DNA of 46,123 nt from positions 1 to 46,123 of the forward strand of contig NZ_VOSW01000074.1 of the NCBI RefSeq assembly GCF_009690905.1, read 5' to 3'. A program made the position numbers and the translations under genes. The notes beneath the pieces were generated by a model. The model searched no databases, was not told the origin of the DNA, and saw only the letters and a program-made list of their open reading frames with translations. This DNA is from Paraburkholderia madseniana. GTDB taxonomy: Bacteria > Pseudomonadota > Gammaproteobacteria > Burkholderiales > Burkholderiaceae. Positions 15,837 through 23,369 of the stretch are shown in pieces. How positions within the stretch are numbered: the stretch's first letter is position 1; every line of letters begins with the position of its first letter.

Positions 15837-17306
15837 CTAGGAAACGATCTCTTTGCCCTTTCCCGTTGAACCACGAGCAATTTCAACAGATATTGCCTTG
15901 AACAGCCGCAGCACCATATCCAGGCCCGGTGTTTGCCGGCCCGCGCTGTATGTATAAACTATTAACCCTTCGATTTGCGCCGCGATGAGAGTTGCGCGGG
16001 CCAGACATTCACGGCCGGACGCTACAGGGTCAATTTCCCGCACAAGATTGACGTAAATCTGACGGTACTCAGCGTAGGACTTGCTGAGCAGCTTGTGAGT
16101 GATGGCCGAGTGCTCAGCCAAGGCAAACATCTCGAACGAAAAGCGGCACACACGTGGGTCGCATGCCTCCTCAAATACGTCCTCGATGATCTCGCACAGC
16201 CGCTCAATCGCGGGCTTGTCCCTCGGCAGGCTCATCTCCGACCAGCGGTCGTAGTATGCGGAGAAGAGCGCATTAATTGTCGAGCTAAGGAGGTCGTCGT
16301 GTGTCGGAAAATAGTGTTGCAGACCCGACGTGAGAATTCCGACTTCCTTGGCTATACGCGCTAGCGTAAAGTTCCCATACCCTTCCGAGGCCAGAACATT
16401 CGCTGCTGCAGCGATAATTTCATTGATTTTCGCCTCCCGCTTGCGGCTCTGCATCGTCGGACGAAGATAGCTCGGTTCCGAGCCACTCTGCCGAACAGCA
16501 ATCTCATAGCGGCCGCGCCGCATGTGCTTTTCGGAACCGAACAGGCCCTCCCGAACACCCGTGGCTGCCAGAGCCGATGTAAGTGCTGCCACAGAATGCG
16601 CATCATCACGTAGCTCAATCGCAAGCGTTGTGGCCGTCAGGCCTGCGACCGTTTTGACGCTCCGTTTGGTCGTTCGCGCGAATTCCTCATAATCCTTCTC
16701 TGAATCGTCACTGCGAGCGGCGAATATCATCATGCCTTCGGCCTGCGCCGTGAGCACCAGCGCGCGCGCCTTGCATTCGTCAGCCGAAAGCGTCGGATTA
16801 ATCTCGGACAACAATCCTGCGAAAATATCCCGATATGCAGCGTAGGCTCCCTCGACCAAAGCAGAAGCATAGGACTCGTGTTGCGCGAAAGCCCACGTTT
16901 CGAACAGGAACTTCTCTACGTTGGGCTCGTTGATATCCTCGAAAATTTGCTCGATAAGCGCCGCGCACCGCCGTTGCGCCGTCGCGCCGCTACGATTCGC
17001 GATGCAGAGATACTGATCGAGAAAGCCCTGCAGGAAGTTCTTGATGATGATGGACAGCAGTTCATCTTTATCCGGAAAGTAGTACTGGAGGTTGCTCAGC
17101 GTGAGACCGGCCTTCGCCGCGACCTTCCGCGTCGTAAAGCCCGCATAGCCATCGTCACGAAAAATCTCCGTGGCGGCTACCAGAATGTCGCCGATCCGAC
17201 GTTCACGGTTGCGCCTCTGCACCGAACCGGCCTCAATCGCCTCACCCTGCACCTTCATCGCGCCGGCGCGCGCAGCTAACTTCTCTTGCACGTGTACGTC
17301 CCCCAC
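15837..17306 (-). CDS. Tandem TetR-family transcriptional regulator (two TetR units)
   Basis: A 489-residue protein made of two complete TetR-like repressors. The first DNA-binding domain (about residues 38-85) reads ILVAATEIFRDDGYAGFTTR followed by KVAAKAGLTLSNLQYYFPDK. The second (about 290-340) reads EIIAAAANVLASEGYGNFTL followed by ARIAKEVG and GLQHYFPTHDDLL. Each is followed by its own all-helical ligand domain with matching segments (FLFETWAFAQHE and FSFEMFALAEHS). TetR proteins are normally about 200-residue homodimers; here one chain could act as its own dimer. It is divergent from the AraC-type gene with a strong inverted repeat between them. The start is a GTG preceded by GAAGGG; an ATG 16 codons in is the alternative. 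Confidence 0.9.
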   Translation of the reverse strand: MGDVHVQEKLAARAGAMKVQGEAIEAGSVQRRNRERRIGDILVAATEIFRDDGYAGFTTRKVAAKAGLTLSNLQYYFPDKDELLSIIIKNFLQGFLDQYLCIANRSGATAQRRCAALIEQIFEDINEPNVEKFLFETWAFAQHESYASALVEGAYAAYRDIFAGLLSEINPTLSADECKARALVLTAQAEGMMIFAARSDDSEKDYEEFARTTKRSVKTVAGLTATTLAIELRDDAHSVAALTSALAATGVREGLFGSEKHMRRGRYEIAVRQSGSEPSYLRPTMQSRKREAKINEIIAAAANVLASEGYGNFTLARIAKEVGILTSGLQHYFPTHDDLLSSTINALFSAYYDRWSEMSLPRDKPAIERLCEIIEDVFEEACDPRVCRFSFEMFALAEHSAITHKLLSKSYAEYRQIYVNLVREIDPVASGRECLARATLIAAQIEGLIVYTYSAGRQTPGLDMVLRLFKAISVEIARGSTGKGKEIVS

Positions 17307-17383
17307 AAAGCACCCTTCGTTATCTAGTCGACATTATAGGTCAAAACACCAGCTTACGATGATCTTGCCAACAATTCGTTCGA

Positions 17384-17425
17384 CCGATAGTGCACCAAGA
17401 TGGAGCGCATCATGCGCACTATCGG
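17384..17425. promoter_or_regulatory. Candidate operator: two CCGATAGTGC half-sites inverted, 22 bp apart
   Basis: CCGATAGTGC at 17384-17393 and its exact reverse complement at 17416-17425. It lies between the divergent tandem TetR gene (start 17306) and the AraC-type gene (start 17600). Centre-to-centre spacing is 32 bp, about three helical turns, so a protein carrying two binding units could contact both arms from one face. The natural candidate ligand is the tandem TetR. The core GATAGTGCA recurs just before the imine-reductase-like gene at 23344-23352. Confidence 0.55.
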
Positions 17426-17490
17426 AGCGCTAAAACTCCATCCCATAAGGGATTCTACTGGGTTCGGTTTTTATTTTTTGCCTTGATTTG

Positions 17491-17538
17491 TTGGTCACTC
17501 AACTTCTAAAATTAGGTCATACAACCAGATATTGGTCA
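17491..17538 (+). promoter_or_regulatory. Three direct GGTCA repeats upstream of the AraC-type gene
   Basis: TTGGTCA (17491-17497), TTAGGTCA (17512-17519) and ATTGGTCA (17531-17538) are in the same orientation. The GGTCA cores are spaced 22 and 19 bases, close to two helical turns, and sit 60-110 bases before the AraC-type start codon. AraC-family regulators typically bind such direct repeats, so autoregulation is plausible. The short length of the repeats makes this tentative. Confidence 0.35.
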
Positions 17539-17599
17539 TGAGCTACGCCGCAATTGGAGTGCCTCACGACACCTGCACCTTTAGCGCCCGGGAGCAAAC

Positions 17600-18715
17600 A
17601 TGGAAAGGCAAAATATGGATTCGGCTATCGCGTTCGCTGCGCTAAACCCTGCGGAAATCACGTTGATTGCTGATACAGCAACGGCCACCGGCATTCCCTC
17701 ATCCGCAACGCTGGAGGGAACTGGGCTCTCGCCGGCCGCCTTGCTCCAAGGGAAGTGCAGGACATCAATGCAGCAACACGTCACTGCTCTGAGCAACGCC
17801 GTAGGTCTTACTGGTGACCGCCTGATGGCCCTGCGCGCAGGCTCGCGCGCGCACCTGACCGCCTTCGGCATTGTTGGCTATGCACTTTGGAGCAGCGCGA
17901 CGTTGCGCGAAGCGCTCACCGTGGCCCGTGAATATGCGCCGCTGCTCAACTTGAAATGCGGCCCCACGCTTTCAGTCGAGGGAGGCACAGCGATTCTGCG
18001 CTTCATCGAACCGAGCGGGCTGAGCATTGACGAGACTGAATTCTCAGTCGAATTCGAGCTAGTGAAGGTCCTGACGTTCCTTCGAGACTTACAAATTCCG
18101 CACTTCCAACCATCGTGCGTGCGCTTGCTCTCCTCGTGTGCCGAGCATCACAGCAGAGCCGGCACTTTGCTGGGTTGCAACGACGTCGGCAAAGACACCG
18201 TCGCTCAAATCCGCTTTGACGCTGCGTGGCTTGACCACTCGCTGTCGCAAGCCAATCCACGCACCCATAGAGCCTGTCTCGAAGCGTGCGATCAGCTCCT
18301 CGAAACCCAAAGTACCCATGTCGACCTTGCGTCCAGCGTACGTTCGATTCTCGCGAATGCCTCCACTGCAATTCCAACATTGCCAGAGGTGGCGAGCACG
18401 TTGTGCATGTCAGCCCGCACGCTTCGCCGCCGTCTCGACCTGATGAATACGTCGTATAGCCAGTTGCTCGAAGATGTGCGCAAGACACTGGCCATCCGGT
18501 ATGTCGCGTCGACTGGTTTGACCACGGAGGTCATCGCCGAAAAGCTCGGCTACAGCGATGCCGCGAACTTCAGCCACGCATTCAAGCGCTGGACCGGTCA
18601 GGCTCCGCGTCAATATCGTGCGACGTCGGTCGCGAAAGTTGCTGTGCCGAGGGCAGCGCCCGTCGCCGTGCCGCACGCCGCGCAACGCTTCGAGTTGCTT
18701 CAGACGGCGGCTTAG
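17600..18715 (+). CDS. AraC-family transcriptional regulator, OruR-like
   Basis: A 371-residue regulator with the N-terminal arabinose-binding-like domain typical of the OruR/ArgR group (about residues 35-210: LSNAVGLTGDRLMALRAGSR, then FGIVGYALWSSATLREAL). The C-terminal DNA-binding domain (about 250-345) carries two helix-turn-helix units: LPEVASTLCMSARTLRRRL and TTEVIAEKLGYSDAANFSHA, followed by FKRWTGQAPRQYR. GGGAGC lies before the ATG. The extra 25-residue Ala/Pro/Val tail is low in information. It is divergent from the tandem TetR and probably controls one of the flanking catabolic operons; members of this group usually respond to small amino- or carboxylic compounds. Confidence 0.88.
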   Translation: MERQNMDSAIAFAALNPAEITLIADTATATGIPSSATLEGTGLSPAALLQGKCRTSMQQHVTALSNAVGLTGDRLMALRAGSRAHLTAFGIVGYALWSSATLREALTVAREYAPLLNLKCGPTLSVEGGTAILRFIEPSGLSIDETEFSVEFELVKVLTFLRDLQIPHFQPSCVRLLSSCAEHHSRAGTLLGCNDVGKDTVAQIRFDAAWLDHSLSQANPRTHRACLEACDQLLETQSTHVDLASSVRSILANASTAIPTLPEVASTLCMSARTLRRRLDLMNTSYSQLLEDVRKTLAIRYVASTGLTTEVIAEKLGYSDAANFSHAFKRWTGQAPRQYRATSVAKVAVPRAAPVAVPHAAQRFELLQTAA

Positions 18716-18769
18716 AGAGGTAGGCAGGACCGCCCGAACCCAGCCGGGTTCGAGCAGGAACAGGCAACA

Positions 18770-20260
18770 TCACAGGCTGAGACGCGGCACTTCTTCCTCC
18801 GGCAAAACAGCGCCGTCGACGCCGACGCGGGCCGTGTATCCGCCCTTCCCCGTCGGCAGAACAAGCACGCGCATTAACACATAGTATGCGAGCGCGCTTA
18901 GGATTGTAGCGGGAATCCCTGCGCCCAAGAACCGAAACCACGGCTTGACTGCGAGAGAGATCGGATCGTATGGTAACGTATAGATTACGATGGCGGCCAC
19001 CGATACTACAACGGCAATCCAGTTGACTCCGCCCCAAAACCAGTATTTACCGAGTGGTGAGTGGGTGAAGATGTGAGAGGCGCTAAGCACCTGTTTGCGC
19101 AAGATGAAATAGTCGACAAAGCAAATCGCCGTGAAGCCAGAGAAAATTGTGCCGTTATAGGCAAGCCAAGTCATGGTTTCTTTCAGAGTCCATTCGGTGT
19201 GGAATGCAACCCAAACGCCTGGAAGTAGAAGAATGGCCACAAGCCAGTGCCATCGAATCAGCGCGAACCATTTAATCTGTTGGATTGATACGCCTGCCTG
19301 GTAAATCAGTATTACAGAGGTTGCGATGTTCGCGAACAGAACAAAGGTCATGATGGCAGTACCGATGTACTTGCCTCCGAGCTGAATCATCCAGATCGTT
19401 GGATCAGGCGTTCCCGCAGTAACTGCTGCATATGAGGCGACGCAGGCAAGGAAACCCGATCCAATAACGCCGGTACCCAGCACCATGGGCCCCATCATAA
19501 TCGAGCGTCGCTTTACCAGGCGCGCGAGCCCGCCAGCGAATGGCCACCAGCCGAGTCCCGTAGCGAACCCAAACTCCAGGGCGTACGCGAAGGACATCTT
19601 GGGATTAGTGGTTAACGCTTCAGAGGCTGGGACATTGGTGTTCCAAAGTGACGGCCCGAATTTCACGATCAACAGGCCAAGCATCACCGCTGTGATCAGC
19701 AAATGACCCGGGGATATGTAGTTCGCGACGCGCTCAAACATTCGGGGCCCCTTGCTCGCTACGACCCAGGTTCCGAGAAGCGTTACGAGTGCCACAATGA
19801 CAACCAAAGCTTCGTTCGGCGCCGCCCCTCCCCCCCTTACAGTCTGGATCACGTTCGCCGCGCCCCGGCCGGTCAGCGCAAAAATCACGTATGTCCAGCC
19901 AGTTGCTGACGCCAGACTCCCAACCAACGGGAGGACGGCGCCGCGCGTCCCAAACGAAGTTTTGACAACCTCAATCCCATCGATACCGAGGCGGAATGAA
20001 GGCATTCCCATACTAAGCTGGACCGGAACTACACCGAAAATTAGCCCCACAATAAAACCGGCAATGCCAAGCCTAGTATTTCCAACGAACGGCAGCGCTC
20101 CACCTATCAGAAAAGCATAGGTGGCTGCGGCAAATGTGACACCCGTCCACATGTACGAAAAGTAACTGTCGTACAGCCGCTCACTGGCATGCAGTGGTAA
20201 GCGCCCCGCGAGTGCTTCGCGCTTTGCTGTTGCGCCCACCGCATCTTCAACCTGGCCCAT
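18770..20260 (-). CDS. NCS1-type nucleobase:cation symporter-like permease (copy 1)
   Basis: A 496-residue inner-membrane transporter with about twelve hydrophobic segments. ASERLYDSYFSYMWTGVTFA leads into the first helix. GIDGIEVVKTSFGTRGAVLP and the VDYFILRK loop late in the protein match purine-cytosine/hydantoin permeases (NCS1, cytosine permease branch). It is clearly paralogous to the permease at 21066-22574 (shared SERLYDSY/NERIYGSY, AATYAFLIGG/AATWAFLIGG, PTIWMI, WGGVNWIAVV). It starts nine bases after the stop of a small membrane protein gene, so the two are probably translated together. Substrate unknown; neighbours suggest a nitrogen compound. Confidence 0.88.
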   Translation of the reverse strand: MGQVEDAVGATAKREALAGRLPLHASERLYDSYFSYMWTGVTFAAATYAFLIGGALPFVGNTRLGIAGFIVGLIFGVVPVQLSMGMPSFRLGIDGIEVVKTSFGTRGAVLPLVGSLASATGWTYVIFALTGRGAANVIQTVRGGGAAPNEALVVIVALVTLLGTWVVASKGPRMFERVANYISPGHLLITAVMLGLLIVKFGPSLWNTNVPASEALTTNPKMSFAYALEFGFATGLGWWPFAGGLARLVKRRSIMMGPMVLGTGVIGSGFLACVASYAAVTAGTPDPTIWMIQLGGKYIGTAIMTFVLFANIATSVILIYQAGVSIQQIKWFALIRWHWLVAILLLPGVWVAFHTEWTLKETMTWLAYNGTIFSGFTAICFVDYFILRKQVLSASHIFTHSPLGKYWFWGGVNWIAVVVSVAAIVIYTLPYDPISLAVKPWFRFLGAGIPATILSALAYYVLMRVLVLPTGKGGYTARVGVDGAVLPEEEVPRLSL

Positions 20261-20269
20261 TCCGCGCCC

Positions 20270-20497
20270 CTAGACAAGAAAATGTATGGCGAGAACCCAG
20301 AGAGCGATACCCGCCAGAATCCACAGGAAGCTTTCCGTCAGCACACCGCGCGCGGACTGTGCACATTCCGAGGCAAGGTGTTCCGGGCTCTCGAGCGCAT
20401 GAATGCGAATGAAGAGTTCTGTCGTAATCTCTTCGTCCTTCGGAGCAGGGTCTTCTGCTTCACTAAGCCCATCGACTTCGTTTCGGTTGTGCAACAT
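20270..20497 (-). CDS. Small one-pass membrane protein preceding NCS1 permease (copy 1)
   Basis: A 75-residue protein starting at ATG 20497 with GGAGAGG before it. A charged, soluble N-terminal part (SEAEDPAPKDEEITTELF) leads to a single C-terminal hydrophobic helix, TESFLWILAGIALWVLAIHF. It shares a clear pattern with the protein encoded at 22585-22803: EHxxSEC, then SxR, then LxExxLWI and LWV at the same spacing, about 16 identities over 37 residues. Both lie immediately upstream of an NCS1-type permease. I know no named family for it. The inferred role is an accessory or regulatory subunit of the permease; the conserved juxtamembrane Cys is notable. Confidence 0.8.
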   Translation of the reverse strand: MLHNRNEVDGLSEAEDPAPKDEEITTELFIRIHALESPEHLASECAQSARGVLTESFLWILAGIALWVLAIHFLV

Positions 20498-20499
20498 CC

Positions 20500-20547
20500 G
20501 AACCTCTCCGCTCAAACAAAGGCTAGCGCGTGGAAACATAGAGGTTC
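20500..20547 (-). promoter_or_regulatory. Possible RNA stem covering the ribosome-binding site
   Basis: GAACCTCT at 20500-20507 and AGAGGTTC at 20540-20547 are exact reverse complements. On the minus-strand transcript the arm nearer the gene contains the GGAGAGG ribosome-binding site of the small membrane protein. Pairing across the 32-base loop would hide it, which would allow translational control. An 8-bp match can occur by chance. Confidence 0.3.
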
Positions 20548-21065
20548 AAACACGGTCCCGCCCAGCCGGCATCGCGTCGTAGGGTTTTCACTGACGGCCG
20601 GTTACGGGGCTACCTCCCGCTGACATTTCACAAAACTAACATATCGGATCTGCCCTGTGAAACACGTTGCGCTCAGGCGGACGTGCGGTGCTCAACGGCG
20701 CAACGGTCTATCAACTCAAGAGTCGATCACCAAGATCCGCCGCCACCAAAGATCCTTGAGTGTCGGCGCGGGGTGTGCACTGGTTCGAAGCAGCGACACA
20801 TTCCTCTTGGTTGCTGCAAGGCCGACTGGCGGGAAGACCCCTGGTAAATGCCATGGGCACATTAAAAGATCACGAAGTGGATTTTTGACGCAACAGGCGG
20901 TCACTGGTCAAGCAGGCGTTGCAAGCGACACTGGTACGTCTCAGTCCAAACCACTGGCCGATTGAAGGCTGGCTCGCAATTCAGCAGACGAAATCTCCTT
21001 GAGCTCATTAGATCCAGCATCTGAACAGGTCAATCCGGCATAGACAGGAACAGCCTGTATGAGCA
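20548..21065. other. Intergenic region between the two permease units
   Basis: About 520 bases. It should contain the promoter for the first small-protein/permease pair and the end of the second transcription unit. No strong terminator or conserved element was recognised, and the open frames present look non-coding. Confidence 0.4.
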
Positions 21066-22574
21066 CTACAAGGCAACTGTTACGGCTCCGTCGTCGATTT
21101 GTTGAACCAGTGTTGCCTTGCTCATCGTTCGTGCACCCGCGCCGTATCCGCCCTTATGCAACGGAATAATAATGACTTTAACCGCGATAAAGTATGCAAG
21201 CCCCGAGAACACAACCATGGGGATGGACGCACCCAAATACTTGAACGGCTCACTCGAGTCCGATGTCACCGGGTTGTAGAGCAACAGGTATCCCCAGGTC
21301 GAGAGCCCGGTAATGACGACGGCAATCCAGTTCACACCACCCCAGAACTCGTACTTGCCTCCCTTGATGGCAAACAGATGGGCCGGGTCCAGTTGCTCCC
21401 GCCGGAGAAAGAAGTAGTCGACCAACATAATGCCGGTCACACCGACAAACATCACGCCGTTATACGAAAGCCAGCTCATGACCTCGGACAGCAACCACTC
21501 CGTTCGGAAAGCAAAGTAAACCCCTGGAATGAGCATGAGTGCCAACAGAACTTCCCACTTGATTTGGGCGAAAAACTTGACTTGCTGAATCGAAACACCG
21601 GCAAGGTAAATCATCACCACCATGGTCGCTATGTTTGCAGCAAGGACCACCGTCATCGTAGCGCTACCCAGTACTGGCCCGGCAAGGGAGATCATCCAGA
21701 TCGTCGGGTCGTGCGTACCGGCGCTAACGGCCGCAAGCGCTGCAACCGATGAAACGAAGGCCGCTCCCATCAACCCTACGCCGATGACCGCCGGCCCCAT
21801 GATGTGGGCCCGGCGCTTCACGAGCCGCGTCAGACCGCCCATCACTGGCCACCATGTCATGGCATTCGACATGCCGAATTCAACCGCCAAGGCAAGACCA
21901 CGAGTCTTGTCATGCGTCAGCATCTTGTCAGCAGGCAGTTGGTTCGTCCAGAGCGAATGCAAGCCAAACCGATGAATCAGGATGCCGAACATCATCAGCG
22001 TGATCAGCATATGCATCGGCCCGATATAGCCATTGAGGCGTTCGAACAACTTCGGCCCTTTGCATGCCAGCAGCCATACAAGGATCAGTGACGCAAGCGC
22101 CACCACTATCACCAGCCTTTCATGAGTCCCACCCGTTGCGCCCGAACCGGTCACTGACACTGCGATATTCGCGGCCCCGCGCGATGTCAAGGCTTCAACG
22201 ACATAAGACCAGCCAATCAGTGTCGCGAGGAGGCCAAGCAACGGGACCACCATGCCGCGGTATCCAAAACACGACTTGGCCGTATCGATAACGTCGGTCC
22301 CATACTTGTAGGAAGGAACGCCCGAAGCGAGTGACACGATTGCCATTCCTATAACAAGGCCGATGACGTAGCCCATAACGCCCAAGCGCCAGTCTCCGAC
22401 GTACGGCAAAAAGCCTCCGATGAGAAAGGCCCATGTCGCAGCGCTAAATGCGCAGCACGTCCACATAAACGAGCCGTAACTCCCGTAGATGCGTTCGTTC
22501 GCCAGAACAGGAAGGCGACCCGAGAGCGCCTCTTGCTCGACACTGTTCGCGTGTCCCTGATTGGATTCGGTCAT
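21066..22574 (-). CDS. NCS1-type nucleobase:cation symporter-like permease (copy 2)
   Basis: A 502-residue inner-membrane permease starting at ATG 22574 (MTESNQG), with AGGAG seven bases upstream. It has about twelve hydrophobic helices; LANERIYGSYGSFMWT opens the first. GTDVIDTAKSCFGYRGMVVP and VDYFFLRREQL are NCS1 features. It is a paralogue of the permease at 18770-20260, from the same branch but clearly diverged, so they may take up different but related compounds. The preceding small-protein stop lies inside the ribosome-binding region ten bases before the start, giving tight coupling. The two permease units are separated by 570 bases and point the same way. Confidence 0.88.
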   Translation of the reverse strand: MTESNQGHANSVEQEALSGRLPVLANERIYGSYGSFMWTCCAFSAATWAFLIGGFLPYVGDWRLGVMGYVIGLVIGMAIVSLASGVPSYKYGTDVIDTAKSCFGYRGMVVPLLGLLATLIGWSYVVEALTSRGAANIAVSVTGSGATGGTHERLVIVVALASLILVWLLACKGPKLFERLNGYIGPMHMLITLMMFGILIHRFGLHSLWTNQLPADKMLTHDKTRGLALAVEFGMSNAMTWWPVMGGLTRLVKRRAHIMGPAVIGVGLMGAAFVSSVAALAAVSAGTHDPTIWMISLAGPVLGSATMTVVLAANIATMVVMIYLAGVSIQQVKFFAQIKWEVLLALMLIPGVYFAFRTEWLLSEVMSWLSYNGVMFVGVTGIMLVDYFFLRREQLDPAHLFAIKGGKYEFWGGVNWIAVVITGLSTWGYLLLYNPVTSDSSEPFKYLGASIPMVVFSGLAYFIAVKVIIIPLHKGGYGAGARTMSKATLVQQIDDGAVTVAL

Positions 22575-22584
22575 GGTAGATCTC

Positions 22585-22803
22585 CTATGCAGCAATATAT
22601 AGAGTGACTACCCAGAGGACCGCCCCCAAGGCGATCCAGAGCAGACCTTCAACCAGCATCGGACGACTGGATCCCCAGCATTCTGAGTTGGCGTGCTCGC
22701 CCTCCACCATCTCGTTCAACTGATTGACGAGGTCTTGATTCAACTGGATCCCACGGTCGCTCATCTCTGACGAGACCTCAACGCCTGATGTTGCCATATC
22801 CAT
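22585..22803 (-). CDS. Small one-pass membrane protein preceding NCS1 permease (copy 2)
   Basis: A 72-residue protein starting at ATG 22803 (MDMATSG), with GGGAG five bases upstream. The N-terminal half (SDRGIQLNQDLVNQLNEMVE) is probably helical and soluble; the C-terminal helix is VEGLLWIALGAVLWVVTLYI. It is homologous to the protein at 20270-20497 through EHANSEC, SSR and LVEGLLWI. The TAG stop overlaps the permease ribosome-binding site. Its function is not known. Constant position upstream of the permease, twice, supports a partner role such as stability, gating or substrate sensing. Confidence 0.8.
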   Translation of the reverse strand: MDMATSGVEVSSEMSDRGIQLNQDLVNQLNEMVEGEHANSECWGSSRPMLVEGLLWIALGAVLWVVTLYIAA

Positions 22804-22897
22804 TTCCGCTCCCAAATTCTTCGGTCTTCGTGCTCTCGCTGGCCATACTCGTCGTCGCGTGGTGTTTTGCCCCTACGGCGCCTTCCGCAGGCAAAGC

Positions 22898-22928
22898 AGT
22901 CTTTCGTGGATCTGAACCACGAAAGACT
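22898..22928. repeat. Perfect 12-bp inverted repeat with 7-base loop
   Basis: Positions 22898-22909 (AGTCTTTCGTGG) and 22917-22928 are exact reverse complements. It lies about 95 bases upstream of the second small-membrane-protein gene and is not followed by a T-tract on either strand, so it is more like an operator or leader hairpin than a terminator. No second copy occurs before the first permease unit. Confidence 0.7.
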
Positions 22929-23369
22929 ACAGTCAAAATAAGGGCAGGAAGTCGAAAATCGATGAGTAATTCGGACAACGCCAATCGCCCTACCCGTGAC
23001 GACGACTCCAACTGCGCTCACCATCAGACTAATTCCGCCGAAATTCGACGAAAAGGTGTGCCGAGGCCTCAATGACTGTGAATTGTGGACATCGTTGACT
23101 GCTCGAGCGATCAGATCGTGTGATGTAACTTCGGAGATTCTCTCCACCCTGCTTGCAGTTGATTGCAGCGCGCCGAGATGCGTCCGGCGCCCGTTCGCTG
23201 TGATTGACCGCCGTCCTTGCGACGCGGGTGGCATATAGCCGCCTTCCCGAAACGATCTCCCCCCCGCTCGGACAAGCGTATTGGCCGCCGCTCACATGGC
23301 TGGCCGTCGCCGGTGCCGATACAGTTTGTGCATCACATGTCGTGATAGTGCATATTTCTGCGAGGGTGC
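22929..23369. other. Divergent intergenic region
   Basis: Non-coding stretch between the second permease unit (leftward) and the imine-reductase-like gene (rightward). It carries, at 23344-23352, the sequence GATAGTGCA, which matches the half-site of the inverted repeat between the TetR-type and AraC-type genes. No gene recognised. Confidence 0.45.

Noticed and set aside
18735..18752. CGAACCC/GGGTTCG hairpin between the AraC-type gene and the first permease
   Set aside because: Possible bidirectional terminator, but only 7 bp and no T-tract on either side.
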